Positions 1 to 8,326 of a stretch of DNA of 64,000 nucleotides are shown here, in pieces (within the stretch, counting starts at the first letter, position 1; every line of letters starts with the position of its first letter). The translations under genes and the position numbers were made by a program. The stretch is from Sphingomonas sp. IBVSS2 (GTDB lineage Bacteria; Pseudomonadota; Alphaproteobacteria; Sphingomonadales; Sphingomonadaceae): positions 559,592 through 623,591 of the forward strand of contig NZ_NFUR01000001.1 in assembly GCF_002127225.1 (NCBI RefSeq), in the 5' to 3' direction. Under the pieces are notes generated by a model that ran no database searches, was not told where the DNA came from, and saw only the letters and a program-made list of their open reading frames with translations.

Positions 1-2254
1 GCACCATCGGCGCGACGATGCGGGCCAGGGTGCGGATCGCCTCCGTCCGCGATGCCGAAGGCTGTGCCTTCTCGATCGCGCCGACCAGCTCGTAGAGCTT
101 GGCGACCGATTTGTTGAAGGCCAGCGCCTCCACATCCTCGGCCACGCCGGCGATGGTGCGGTGCAGGCGCTTGTCGAGATCGACATCGCGGCCGGTGCCG
201 GTTTCGGCTTCCGAAAGGCTCTCGAACAGGCGCCACAGGCGATTGACGAAGCGCCAGGCCCCTTCGATGCCGCTCTCGCTCCATTCGAGGTCGCGCTCGG
301 GCGGGCTGTCGGAAAGCATGAACCAGCGCGTGGCGTCGGCGCCATATTGGTCGACGATCTCGGTCGGGTCGACGGTGTTCTTCTTCGACTTCGACATCTT
401 CTCGATGCGGCCGACGATCACGTCCTCGCCGGTTTCGGTCAGGAAGGCAGTGCCGTCGCCGCGCCGCGAGATCTGGGAGGGCTCGAAATAGGCCTTCCGC
501 TCCAGCCCGTCATGCTCTTCCATCTGATAATAGCTGGCGTGCGTCACCATGCCCTGGGTGAACAGGCCGGCGAACGGCTCGGTCACGTCGAGCTTGCCGA
601 TATGGCGCAGCGCCCGGGTGAAGAAGCGGGCATAGAGCAGGTGCAGGATCGCATGCTCGACGCCGCCGATATACTGGCCGACCGGCAGCCATTGCTCGGC
701 CACGGCCTTGTCGAACGGCCTGTCCGCGGGCTGGCTGGCGAAGCGGATGAAATACCAGGAGGAATCGACGAAGGTATCGAGCGTGTCGGTCTCGCGCCGC
801 GCGGGGGCGCCGCATTTCGGGCAGTCGACATGCTTCCAGGTCGGGTGCCGGTCGAGCGGGTTGCCGGGGATGTCGAAGCTGACGTCCTCGGGCAGGGCGA
901 TCGGCAGCGATTCGCGCGGGGCGGGGACGACGCCACAGCTCTCGCAATGGATGATCGGGATCGGCGTGCCCCAATAACGCTGCCGGCTGACGCCCCAGTC
1001 GCGCAGGCGCCACACCGTCTGGCCCTTGCCCCAGCCGCCTTCCTCGGCGCGCCGGATCACCGTGCGCTTGGCGTCGGCCACGTCCATGCCGTCGAGGAAG
1101 TGCGAGTTCACCAGCGTGCCGGGGCCGGTATAGGCCTCGGCATCGCGGAATTCCGGATCGGCCTTGTCGCCCTGCGCGACGACGCGGCGGATCGGAAGCC
1201 GGTATTTGGTGGCGAACTCAAAGTCGCGCTGGTCGTGCGCGGGCACGCCGAACACCGCGCCGGTGCCATAGTCCATCAGCACGAAATTGGCGATATAGAC
1301 CGGAACTTGCCAAGCCGGATCAAAGGGATGCGTGGCGGTGAGGCCGGTATCGAAGCCCAGCTTCTCCTGCGTCTCCAGCTCGGCCGCGGTAGTGCCGCCC
1401 TGCTTGCACAGCTCGACAAAGGCGCGAACTTCCGGGTTCGAAGCGGCCAGTTTCTGCGCGATCGGATGATCGGCCGCCACGGCAATGAAGCTCGCCCCGA
1501 AGATCGTGTCGGGGCGGGTCGTGTAGACCTGGAGCTTCTCGCCGTCGGAAAGCGTCCAGTCGAACTGCAGGCCCTCGGACTTGCCGATCCAGTTTTCCTG
1601 CATCAGCTTGACCTTGTCGGGCCAATGCTCGAGCCCCTGCACGCCCTCCAGCAGATCCTCGGCGAACTGGGTGATCTTGAGGAACCACTGGCTGAGCTTC
1701 CTGCGCTCGACCAGCGCGCCCGAGCGCCAGCCGCGCCCGTCGATCACCTGCTCGTTGGCGAGCACGGTCATGTCGACCGGGTCCCAGTTGACCGCCGATT
1801 CCTTGCGATAGACCAGGCCGTTCTCGAAGAAATCGAGGAAGATGGCCTGCTCATGGCCATAATAATCGGGCTCGCAGGTGGCGAGCTCGCGGGTCCAGTC
1901 GAGCGCGAAGCCGAGGCGCTTCAGCTGCGCCTTCATTGTCGCGATATTGGCGCGGGTCCAGTTGCCGGGATGGACCTTCTTCTCCATCGCCGCATTCTCG
2001 GCCGGCATGCCGAATGCGTCCCAGCCCATCGGGTGGAGCACTTCCATGCCCTGCATCCGCCGGAAGCGCGCGAGCACGTCGCCCATCGTATAGTTGCGGA
2101 CATGGCCCATATGGATGCGCCCCGAGGGATAGGGGAACATCTCGAGGACGAAGCTCTTGGGCTTGGGCGAATCGTCGCGCGCGGCGAAGGTGCGGTTCTC
2201 TTCCCACACCTTCTGCCATGCGGCGTCCGCCTTCAACGGGTTGAAGCGAGACAA
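1..2254 (-). CDS. leuS: Leucyl-tRNA synthetase (3' end outside window)
   Basis: Charges tRNA-Leu with leucine in the cytoplasm; class I aminoacyl-tRNA synthetase. The reverse-strand translation shows the class I HIGH signature as PSGRIHMGH near residue 40-46 and [12 protein letters not shown] near residue 620. Between them lies the large CP1 editing insertion. About 751 codons are present, so roughly 90-100 C-terminal residues of a typical 840-residue enzyme lie beyond base 1. The start is a TTG at 2254-2252 reading [12 protein letters not shown], which matches how LeuS proteins begin, with an AGGAA Shine-Dalgarno 7-8 bases upstream; no ATG lies nearby. It follows the DUF3576 lipoprotein gene by 77 bases on the same strand, a likely operon. 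The identification is secure; only the TTG start is inferred. Confidence 0.95.
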   Translation of the reverse strand, partial: MSRFNPLKADAAWQKVWEENRTFAARDDSPKPKSFVLEMFPYPSGRIHMGHVRNYTMGDVLARFRRMQGMEVLHPMGWDAFGMPAENAAMEKKVHPGNWTRANIATMKAQLKRLGFALDWTRELATCEPDYYGHEQAIFLDFFENGLVYRKESAVNWDPVDMTVLANEQVIDGRGWRSGALVERRKLSQWFLKITQFAEDLLEGVQGLEHWPDKVKLMQENWIGKSEGLQFDWTLSDGEKLQVYTTRPDTIFGASFIAVAADHPIAQKLAASNPEVRAFVELCKQGGTTAAELETQEKLGFDTGLTATHPFDPAWQVPVYIANFVLMDYGTGAVFGVPAHDQRDFEFATKYRLPIRRVVAQGDKADPEFRDAEAYTGPGTLVNSHFLDGMDVADAKRTVIRRAEEGGWGKGQTVWRLRDWGVSRQRYWGTPIPIIHCESCGVVPAPRESLPIALPEDVSFDIPGNPLDRHPTWKHVDCPKCGAPARRETDTLDTFVDSSWYFIRFASQPADRPFDKAVAEQWLPVGQYIGGVEHAILHLLYARFFTRALRHIGKLDVTEPFAGLFTQGMVTHASYYQMEEHDGLERKAYFEPSQISRRGDGTAFLTETGEDVIVGRIEKMSKSKKNTVDPTEIVDQYGADATRWFMLSDSPPERDLEWSESGIEGAWRFVNRLWRLFESLSEAETGTGRDVDLDKRLHRTIAGVAEDVEALAFNKSVAKLYELVGAIEKAQPSASRTEAIRTLARIVAPMV

Positions 2255-2331
2255 ATCAGTTCCTGCTGTCTTCTCGCGGTGCCGGCCTGCTTCGCCGGGC
2301 GGGAGAGCAGGCCGGAACCGTCACTAGGGGA

Positions 2332-2769
2332 TCAGTTGGTGGCCACGGCGGCGCGGCGCAGGTCGCGGGCGCGGGTGAGGATGATGTCCTCGAGCTTCTG
2401 CACCGTCGCGGCCTGGACCGGCGCGGCGACCCAGGCGCCGCCCCGGTTCACTTCGCGCAGCGCGGCGACGCGCAGCGCATCGGCGCGCAGATCCTGGTCG
2501 AGGATCGTCACCGTCACCTTCATCCGCTCGGTCTGCACGTTCGGGTTCACATACCAGTCGGTCACGATCACGCCGCCGTTCGAATCCGTCTGGAGCAGCG
2601 GCATGAAGCTCAGCGTGTCGAGGCTGGCGCGCCACAGATAGGAGTTGACGCCGATCGTCGTCACCTTCGAGGCAGCGAGATCCGCCTCGGGGCGCTTGGT
2701 GTGACCGCCGCACGCGGTGATCGAGAGAGCGAGCGACCCCAGGATCGCGGTGCGCAACAGGCGGTTCAT
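2332..2769 (-). CDS. DUF3576 family lipoprotein
   Basis: Predicted 145-residue outer-membrane or periplasmic lipoprotein. A short charged n-region (MNRLLR), a hydrophobic stretch and a lipobox ending SITAC at about residue 20 mark it for lipidation. The mature part reads as a DUF3576 domain, a family almost restricted to Alphaproteobacteria, with the typical SYLWRASLDTLSFMPL and DGGVIVTDWY-like strands. The start at 2769 is chosen over a longer reading frame because AGGA lies 8-9 bases upstream and the signal sequence begins here. It sits just upstream of leuS on the same strand. Its biochemical role is not established; the family is often found near cell-envelope assembly genes. Confidence 0.85.
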   Translation of the reverse strand: MNRLLRTAILGSLALSITACGGHTKRPEADLAASKVTTIGVNSYLWRASLDTLSFMPLLQTDSNGGVIVTDWYVNPNVQTERMKVTVTILDQDLRADALRVAALREVNRGGAWVAAPVQAATVQKLEDIILTRARDLRRAAVATN

Positions 2770-2996
2770 CGTCACATTCCTAGCAGGCGAGAAAAGTCGG
2801 TGAGCATCTATAGTGGCGCATGTGGCGGGAGCAAGGCGGGAAGCCATGCTCCGATTCGCACGTTTGAAACACTGCTGGTTAAAGGGATCGCAAGCAGATT
2901 CTGTGGGTCTGGTGCAACACCGTCACGAAATTTGTGCCACCGGTGGAACCATGGTTCCGAATCATGGTAGGCGACATCATCTAGGGATTCATGACG

Positions 2997-3731
2997 ATGC
3001 GAGTCGGAAGGACGAGGACGGGAATTGCACTGGGAGCGCTCTGCGCTGCCGGGCTCCTGCTCGCGCCGGCGATTCAGGCGCAGACCAGCAGGGTCGATCG
3101 CGTCGTCCCCGCCAAGCGCGCCGCCGTGCCGGCGCGGGGCGGCATCGGCATTTTCACCCCCGCGGCCGCCGATCCCAAGCTTGCGGCGGTGCTCGCGCGT
3201 TCGGGCCTGCCCGAGGGCAGCTTCCGCTTCACCCCGGCCGAAGCGCGCGGCAGCAGCCGCGGCGTCACGGTCGCGGTTCGCGCCAGCTCGAGCCGCGCGA
3301 TGCGCAGCCGCGACGTGGCGCATGATGTTGCCGTCGCGGCAGCGGCTCCGGTCAATCTGGCGCCGATCTCGTACAATCTCGGCGTCTCGGTCGGCTGGAA
3401 GCGTCTGGCCGTCTCGGGCGATGTCACGCGCGTCGAGCTGGTCGACCAGCCCGGCAGCCGCGAGCGCGCCGATATCGGCGTCAGCTACACCGGCAAGCGC
3501 CTGAGCGGCCGCCTGAGCGCCTCGGCGGATCGTCCGCTGGCCAACACGCCGGTGCTGATCGGCGACAAGCCGAGCTATTCCATCGATCTCGGCGGCAGCT
3601 ATTCGCTGACACGCAACCTGGCTGTGACCGCGGGCGTGCGCTATCGCAGCGAGGAAGACCGCCTGCCCAAGCTCAACGAGAGCCGGCGCGAGAGCCAGGC
3701 CGTCTATGTGGGCACTGCCTTCCGCTTCTGA
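2997..3731 (+). CDS. Predicted outer-membrane beta-barrel-like protein
   Basis: A 244-residue exported protein of unknown function. It has an N-terminal signal peptide (charged RVGRTRTG, hydrophobic core, cleavage near AIQAQ). A low-complexity Ala/Arg/Ser linker follows to about residue 105. The C-terminal half has alternating hydrophobic and polar residues typical of beta strands and ends in FRF, the aromatic terminus recognised by the BAM complex. Two in-frame ATGs exist at 2991 and 2997. The AGGGA motif at 2983-2987 is only 3 bases from the first but 9 from the second, so 2997 is favoured. It is transcribed divergently from the DUF3576 gene across 221 bases. I do not recognise a named family; a small barrel is inferred. 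Confidence 0.7.
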   Translation: MRVGRTRTGIALGALCAAGLLLAPAIQAQTSRVDRVVPAKRAAVPARGGIGIFTPAAADPKLAAVLARSGLPEGSFRFTPAEARGSSRGVTVAVRASSSRAMRSRDVAHDVAVAAAAPVNLAPISYNLGVSVGWKRLAVSGDVTRVELVDQPGSRERADIGVSYTGKRLSGRLSASADRPLANTPVLIGDKPSYSIDLGGSYSLTRNLAVTAGVRYRSEEDRLPKLNESRRESQAVYVGTAFRF

Positions 3732-3936
3732 CGGCGCGTCCGTTTTTCCCGGCATCTGACCTGGCACCGCGCGAGTCCGGCTTTCCGCCATTCGGGGGAC
3801 GCTGCATGGTTCTGGGCATGGTTCTGGCCGTGGCCGAGGCCCGGGATGGCGCCGGGCCGGGACTACCGGCAGCGACAAGGCGCGCGCCGCGACCAATGCT
3901 CCCGGCCCTTGGATCCCGCCTGCGCGGGTCGCCGGC

Positions 3937-4464
3937 CTAGCTTTTCGCCCCGGTCCAGGCGTCGATCGCCGCCCATCCATATATCCCCAACGGCTCGAGG
4001 CTGGCCGCCCTGCGCGCGTCCATTCCGCCCAGAGCGATCACTGGCACGCCGAGCCCCCGCGCCAACAGGCCGAAGCGCGCCCGCCCGAGCGCCCGGGCGC
4101 CCGGATGCGAGCGGGTGGGGAAGGCCGGCGAGACGAACAGCGCGTCCACGCCCGCCCGCCGCGCGGCGATCGCCTCGCGCCGGTCATGCGCGGGCGCCGT
4201 GCGCAGGCCCCGGCCGCGCCCGCCATGCGCGCCCGATTCGCCGCGCATCGGCTGCGCACCGGCGCGGATCAGCACCAATCGCCGCCGGCGCGCCACCTTC
4301 AGGACCTTCGCGAACAGCGCCCTGCGCTCGGCCGGCGCCAGCCCATAGTGCCGGAACACCACGCCGCCGCCGCGCGGCAGCCGCTCCAGCGCACCCCACA
4401 GGGCATCGCCCATGCGTTCGTCGGTCATCAGCCAGAGGCGCGGGAGGGGGTGGCGGCGGCGCAT
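3937..4464 (-). CDS. ThiE/TenI-like thiamine phosphate synthase family protein
   Basis: A 175-residue TIM-barrel protein of the thiamine phosphate synthase/TenI family. Seen in the sequence: LWLMTDERM at the N-terminus, RREAIAARRAGVDALFVSPAFPTRSHPG in mid-protein (the ThiE phosphate/pyrimidine-site region) and GVPVIALGGMD near the C-terminus, where ThiE has its phosphate-binding loop. It is about 30 residues shorter than typical ThiE, so it may be a TenI-like paralogue rather than the main thiamine enzyme. A longer frame extends to 4914, but that part is antisense to the gene at 4487. The start at 4464 gives a compact divergent arrangement with that gene, only 22 bases apart. No thi genes are nearby, so function rests on family resemblance. 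Confidence 0.7.
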   Translation of the reverse strand: MRRRHPLPRLWLMTDERMGDALWGALERLPRGGGVVFRHYGLAPAERRALFAKVLKVARRRRLVLIRAGAQPMRGESGAHGGRGRGLRTAPAHDRREAIAARRAGVDALFVSPAFPTRSHPGARALGRARFGLLARGLGVPVIALGGMDARRAASLEPLGIYGWAAIDAWTGAKS

Positions 4465-4486
4465 CGCCCTGCCTATAGCGCGGGCC

Positions 4487-5155
4487 ATGCCGATAGACGA
4501 AGCCAGCCAGCGCCTTGCCGATGTGCGCGCCCGAATCGCGCGCGCGGCCAGGATCGCCGGGCGTGAAGCCGACGCGGTCACGCTGATCGCCATCTCCAAG
4601 ACGCACGATGCCGAAGCGATCGGTCCGCTCATCCGCGCGGGCCAGCGCGTGTTCGGCGAGAATCGCGTGCAGGAGGCCGAGGGCAAATGGCCGGCACTGC
4701 GCGAGGCGGCGCCGGACGTGGCGCTCCACCTAGTCGGCCAGCTCCAGTCGAACAAGGCCGAGGACGCCGTCGCCCTGTTCGATGCGATCCACTCTGTCGA
4801 CCGCCCGTCGCTGGTGCATGCGCTCGCCAGGGCGATGGACAGGGCCGGCAAGCGCCCCGCCTGCTTCCTGCAGGTCAATATCGGCGACGAGGCGCAGAAG
4901 GGCGGCTGTGCCACGGTCGATCTGCCGGCCCTGCTCGGCGAGGCGCGCGCCGCCGATCTGCCCGTCCAGGGCCTGATGTGCGTGCCGCCCTTCGATCTCG
5001 AACCCGCCCCCTATTTCGCCCTGCTCGCCAGCATCGCTCGCGACCACGGGCTTGGCGGGCTCTCCATGGGCATGTCGGGCGATTTCGAGACGGCGGTGAC
5101 GATCGGCGCGACGCATGTCCGCGTCGGCACTGCCCTGTTCGGAGCGCGCGCATGA
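4487..5155 (+). CDS. YggS-family pyridoxal phosphate homeostasis protein
   Basis: A 222-residue cytoplasmic PLP-binding protein of the YggS/YBL036C/PLPBP family. These proteins buffer pyridoxal 5'-phosphate and affect amino- and keto-acid pools without known enzymatic turnover. The Schiff-base lysine is K38 in LIAISKTHD. Family motifs follow: FGENRVQEAEGKW, LHLVGQLQSNKAED, FLQVNIGDEAQKGG and the C-terminal LSMGMSGDFETAVTIGATHVRVGTALFG. Length is close to the usual 220-235 residues. The start is the ATG at 4487, where the protein alignment begins. The stop overlaps the start of the downstream HAD hydrolase gene (ATGA at 5152-5155), so the two are translationally coupled. Confidence 0.93.
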   Translation: MPIDEASQRLADVRARIARAARIAGREADAVTLIAISKTHDAEAIGPLIRAGQRVFGENRVQEAEGKWPALREAAPDVALHLVGQLQSNKAEDAVALFDAIHSVDRPSLVHALARAMDRAGKRPACFLQVNIGDEAQKGGCATVDLPALLGEARAADLPVQGLMCVPPFDLEPAPYFALLASIARDHGLGGLSMGMSGDFETAVTIGATHVRVGTALFGARA

Positions 5156-5814
5156 AATATGATGCCATATTGTTCGATTTCGACGGCGTGCTGCTCGAGA
5201 GCGAAGCGGCCGGCAACCGGCAGATCGCGGCCTATCTGACCAGCATCGGCCATCCGACCACGCCCGAGGATTCGATGGCCAATTTCATGGGGCTGTCGGG
5301 CACGGATTTCCTCGGCGCGATCGAGCGCTGGATCGGCCGCGCGATTCCCGAGGATTTCCATACGGCGCGTTCCGAAGAGGATGCGCGCGTGCTGGCGGAG
5401 GGCCTGCCCGCCGTCGCGGGGGCGATTCGTTTCGTCGAGGAGCTGCCCGCCGGGCTGCCCCGCGCGATCGCATCGTCGAGCTCCACCCGGTGGATCAGCC
5501 GGCACCTCGCGCATCTCGGCATCCGCGCCGCGTTCGGCGAGCATATCTATAGCGGCCATGAGCATGTCGCCCGCGGCAAGCCGGCGCCCGACCTGTATCT
5601 TCACGCCGCCGCCGCGCTCGGCGTGCCGATCCAGCGCTGCGTGATCCTGGAGGACTCGCCGGTCGGCGTCACCGGCGCGGTCGCCTCGGGTGCCGACGTC
5701 ATCGGCCTGTGCGCCGGCTCGCACTGCGCGCCCGACCATGCCGAGCGGCTCCGCGCGCTGGGCGTGCAGCTGATCGCGCATGATTTCGACGAAGTGGCGC
5801 GGCTCCTGGCCTGA
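5152..5814 (+). CDS. HAD superfamily hydrolase (beta-phosphoglucomutase/phosphatase type)
   Basis: A 220-residue soluble HAD-superfamily enzyme, subfamily IA, related to beta-phosphoglucomutase and sugar phosphatases. Motif I is ILFDFDGVLLES with the nucleophile Asp9 and acid Asp11. Motif II is the serine run in IASSSSTRW, motif III the lysine of ARGKPAPDLYLHAA, and motif IV the acidic pair in CVILEDSPVGVTGAVASG. A helical cap lies between motifs I and II at about residues 15-85. The start overlaps the stop of the upstream PLP-homeostasis gene by four bases. The substrate cannot be read from the sequence; removal of phosphate from a sugar phosphate or damaged cofactor would fit the neighbour but is inference. 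Confidence 0.88.
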   Translation: MKYDAILFDFDGVLLESEAAGNRQIAAYLTSIGHPTTPEDSMANFMGLSGTDFLGAIERWIGRAIPEDFHTARSEEDARVLAEGLPAVAGAIRFVEELPAGLPRAIASSSSTRWISRHLAHLGIRAAFGEHIYSGHEHVARGKPAPDLYLHAAAALGVPIQRCVILEDSPVGVTGAVASGADVIGLCAGSHCAPDHAERLRALGVQLIAHDFDEVARLLA

Positions 5815-5842
5815 GCGCCGAAGGCGCGGGGAAGACGCCGCG

Positions 5843-6283
5843 CTAGAAGCCGCGGGCCTCCCGCGCGAGCAGATGTTCCCGCAATGCCATGGCATCCGCC
5901 AGCGCATTGTGCGGTCGCTTGCTCATCGCCGCGCTGTCGAAGCCGAAGGCGTCGCACAGCTCGAAGCGGATCCGGTCGATCGGATGGCGGCGGCCCGGCG
6001 CCGCGATCAGCAACTGCGCGGCATGGGCGATGTCCTCCGGCCAGTCGGCGACGAGCAGCGGATCGGGATCGTCGCCCAGATAGGCGGCGAAGGCCCGCCC
6101 CATCGCGGCCCGCGATATCGGCGCGGTATCCAGCACCGGCAGGATATGCTCCGCCACCCAGGGCGTGGGATCGGGGCAGGGCAGCGCTTCGTAGAAAGGG
6201 GCGCCGCCATCCTCGGGCGCCAGCGCCAGCGCGATCAGCGGCCCGCCAAAGCCGTTGAACTCGGTATCGAGGAAATACCTCAG
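5843..6283 (-). CDS. DEDDh 3'-5' exonuclease-fold protein, apparent CTG start
   Basis: A 146-residue protein of the RNase H-like 3'-5' exonuclease superfamily (DnaQ/RNase T type). The N-terminal RYFLDTEFNGF carries the first two acidic metal ligands, VADWPEDI supplies the third, and PHNALADAMAL supplies the closing HxxxxD pair, so it is DEDDh type. The frame has no ATG, GTG or TTG between the ribA stop region and the first catalytic motif. Its N-terminus falls on a CTG at 6283-6281 that overlaps the ribA TGA as CTGA. The next ATG would remove the catalytic acids. It is the third gene of the coupled xthA-ribA-exonuclease run. Trimming of short RNA or DNA is the likely activity; the substrate is unknown. 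Confidence 0.8.
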   Translation of the reverse strand: MRYFLDTEFNGFGGPLIALALAPEDGGAPFYEALPCPDPTPWVAEHILPVLDTAPISRAAMGRAFAAYLGDDPDPLLVADWPEDIAHAAQLLIAAPGRRHPIDRIRFELCDAFGFDSAAMSKRPHNALADAMALREHLLAREARGF

Positions 6284-7323
6284 AACTGGTGCCCCGTCCG
6301 GTCGCGCTTGGTGGCGAGATAGCGCTCGTTGTGCGGATTGGGCGGCAGGAAGTGCGGCACGCGCTCGGCCACCCGGATTCCCGCCGCTTCCAGCGCCGCC
6401 ACCTTGTCGGGATTGTTGGTCAGCAGCCGGACCTGGTGCTGGCCGAGCAGCGACAGCATCTTCGCCGCGGTGGCGAAGTTGCGCGCGTCGATCGCGAAGC
6501 CCAGCCGCGTATTGGCATCGACCGTGTCGAAGCCCTGGTCCTGCAGCGCATAGGCGCGCAACTTGTTGATCAGCCCGATCCCGCGCCCCTCCTGGCGCAG
6601 ATAGAGCAATATGCCCCAGCCGCTCTGCCGGATCTCGCGAATCGCCGCCTGGAGCTGCGGCCCGCAATCGCATTTCAGGCTGCCCAGCACGTCGCCGGTC
6701 AGGCACTCGCTGTGCAGGCGCACCAGAGGCGGCTTGCCGTTCGGTTCGCCGATCAGCAGCGCGACATGCTCGCCGGGCATCTCATCGGTGCGAAAGGCGA
6801 CGATCTCGCTATCCTCGGCATCGGCGACCGGCAGCCGCGCACGGGCGACGATGCGGAGGCGATCGGCATCTTCATGCGCATCGATGTCCGCCGGAGTGAT
6901 CGCTTCCTCGCCGGCTGCCGGGCGCACGAAAAAGGCCGGCAGCAGCCCCGCGACGCGCGCCAGTCGCAGCGCGGCGGCCGCCAATTCGGGCGCCGCCAGC
7001 GGAATCGCACGGAAGGGGCCCTTCAGGGGTGTGGCGAGATCGAACTGCGGATCGGCGAGCGCGGTCGCCATGTCGAAGTCGAGCCAGGGCGCGCGTTCGA
7101 CCAGCACCGGCGCATCGGGGGTCGCCGCGTCGCGCTGGTTGGCGAGCTTCAGCGTTGCCGCTCGCCCTGCGGAGAGCAGCAGGTCGGCCTGGCCGGCCTC
7201 GTCGAATGCCGCGAGGCGGCGCGCATCGGCGGTCTCCACCGCGAGCAATGCGAGGCCGCCGATCGCCACGGGCCAGCCGCGGCGCAGCGCGTCGACGGCG
7301 CGGGCGGCTTCATGCGCGCTCAA
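6280..7323 (-). CDS. ribA: GTP cyclohydrolase II, with N-terminal extension
   Basis: Opens the GTP imidazole ring to give 2,5-diamino-6-ribosylamino-pyrimidinone phosphate, the first step of riboflavin synthesis. The zinc site is SECLTGDVLGSLKCDCG at about residues 206-222. LYLRQEGRGIGLINKLRAYALQDQG follows, and the C-terminal half ends in the usual LTNNPDKVAALEAAGIRV. About 150 residues precede the catalytic domain, starting SAHEAARAVDALRRGWPVAI; this resembles a decayed DHBP synthase (RibB) domain without the acidic DREN-type active site. The start is a TTG at 7323 overlapping the xthA stop (TTGA). The stop overlaps the following exonuclease start (CTGA). Cyclohydrolase identity is firm; the nature of the N-terminal part is inference. 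Confidence 0.93.
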   Translation of the reverse strand: MSAHEAARAVDALRRGWPVAIGGLALLAVETADARRLAAFDEAGQADLLLSAGRAATLKLANQRDAATPDAPVLVERAPWLDFDMATALADPQFDLATPLKGPFRAIPLAAPELAAAALRLARVAGLLPAFFVRPAAGEEAITPADIDAHEDADRLRIVARARLPVADAEDSEIVAFRTDEMPGEHVALLIGEPNGKPPLVRLHSECLTGDVLGSLKCDCGPQLQAAIREIRQSGWGILLYLRQEGRGIGLINKLRAYALQDQGFDTVDANTRLGFAIDARNFATAAKMLSLLGQHQVRLLTNNPDKVAALEAAGIRVAERVPHFLPPNPHNERYLATKRDRTGHQF

Positions 7324-8102
7324 AAGTCGAACTCGGTCACGATGGGCACATGGTCGGAGGGCTTGAGCCAGGAGCGGCAGGGCTCGCACACCTTGTGCGA
7401 CACGGCCTTCGCGGCGACGTCGCGGCTCGCCCACATGTGATCGAGGCGGCGGCCGCGATCCGATGCCGCCCAGTCCTTCGCCCGGTAGCTCCACCAGCTG
7501 TAATAGCGCGCCGGCGCGGGGATGAAGTGGCGGCCGAGATCGACCCAGTCGTTCGCGGCCTGCAGCCGGCCAAGGGTCTCGACTTCGATCGGGGTGTGGC
7601 TGACCACGTCGAGGAGCTGCTTGTGGCTCCACACATCGCTTTCCAGCGGCGCGACGTTGAAGTCGCCGGTCAGGATCGAGGGCACGTCCAGCCCCTCGGA
7701 CCAGGCGATCATGCGCTCGAGGAAATCGAGCTTCTGGCCGAATTTGGGGTTCACTTCGCGATCGGGCACGTCGCCGCCGGCGGGGACATAGACATTCTCG
7801 AGCCGCACCCCGTTCGGCAGGCGCACGCCGACATGGCGCGCCTCGCCATTGGCCTGCCAGTCGAACCGGTCGTCCTCCACCACCGGCACGCGGGCGATGA
7901 TCGCCACGCCGTGATGCATGCGCTGGCCGTGCTTGATGACATGATCATAGCCCAGGGCACGGAACGGCGCCTCGGGGAAGTCCCCGTCGATCACCTTGGT
8001 TTCCTGGAGGCAGAGTATGTCGGGCGCCTCCTCGCGCAGGAACTGCTCGACGATCTCGATGCGGAAGCGGACGGAGTTGATGTTCCAGGAAGCGATCTTC
8101 AT
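7320..8102 (-). CDS. xthA: Exodeoxyribonuclease III (AP endonuclease)
   Basis: A 260-residue Mg-dependent AP endonuclease/3'-5' exonuclease of the ExoIII family, acting in base-excision repair. Motifs in order: MKIASWNINSVRFR, LCLQETKVIDGDFP with the metal-binding Glu, HHGVAIIAR, GDFNVAPLESDVW with the catalytic Asp/Asn pair, GRRLDHMWAS, and the closing SDHVPIVTEF with the general-base His. An upstream in-frame ATG at 8156 would add 18 residues with no family similarity, so 8102 is used. It heads the xthA-ribA-exonuclease run; its TGA overlaps the ribA TTG start. A structured RNA gene lies directly upstream on the same strand. Confidence 0.95.
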   Translation of the reverse strand: MKIASWNINSVRFRIEIVEQFLREEAPDILCLQETKVIDGDFPEAPFRALGYDHVIKHGQRMHHGVAIIARVPVVEDDRFDWQANGEARHVGVRLPNGVRLENVYVPAGGDVPDREVNPKFGQKLDFLERMIAWSEGLDVPSILTGDFNVAPLESDVWSHKQLLDVVSHTPIEVETLGRLQAANDWVDLGRHFIPAPARYYSWWSYRAKDWAASDRGRRLDHMWASRDVAAKAVSHKVCEPCRSWLKPSDHVPIVTEFDF

Positions 8103-8152
8103 CGGGCGGGATTTAGGCGGTGTTTCGCCTCCGCACCAGTGGGGAGCCCCGG

Positions 8153-8181
8153 ACAAGGAAAGGCCCCCGCTCCGGGGGCAA
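8153..8181 (-). terminator. Rho-independent terminator of the 6S-like RNA
   Basis: On the minus strand the sequence forms GCCCCCG-GAG-CGGGGGC, a perfect 7-bp G/C stem with a three-base loop, followed by CUUUCCUU. It directly ends the structured RNA and separates it from xthA. Confidence 0.75.
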
Positions 8182-8310
8182 TGGAGCGAGGGCCGACCTA
8201 GCGTTCGTCACGCAGGCGGGAAGTGAAGATCCCGAGCAACAGGGGGAAAATCCCGGGTACGCCCTCACATCCGCAAGACAGGTTCTAGGCTTGGCAACCT
8301 GTCGCCAGCA
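8158..8310 (-). ncRNA. ssrS: Structured RNA, probable 6S RNA
   Basis: The 224-base gap between lolA and xthA holds no credible ORF but folds, read on the minus strand, into one long imperfect hairpin with a rho-independent terminator. A GCCUAG/CUAGGU closing helix is followed by a large asymmetric internal loop, then GCGG/CCGC and GUGA/UCAC helices, and a distal CCCGGG/CUCGGG stem with a pyrimidine-rich loop. A rod with a central bubble and a terminator is the architecture of 6S RNA, which binds housekeeping RNA polymerase by mimicking an open promoter. Length (about 150 bases) fits. The exact 5' end is not determined. 6S identity is inferred from structure, not from a covariance search. Confidence 0.6.
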
Positions 8311-8326
8311 TGAACGATGTTCAGCT

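Noticed and set aside
161..2641. Long plus-strand open frame (826 codons) opposite leuS
   Set aside because: It is the antisense shadow of leuS and the DUF3576 gene. Its amino-acid composition is low-complexity (His/Arg/Ala/Gly/Leu) with no motif, while the opposite strand encodes recognisable proteins.
2945..2958. 14-bp perfect palindrome GGAACCATGGTTCC upstream of the outer-membrane-type gene
   Set aside because: Could be an operator, but it is isolated, no regulator is adjacent and no promoter hexamers are convincing around it, so it is noted only.
4465..4914. N-terminal extension of the ThiE/TenI-like protein
   Set aside because: The extra codons are antisense to the PLP-homeostasis gene and show no similarity to ThiE.
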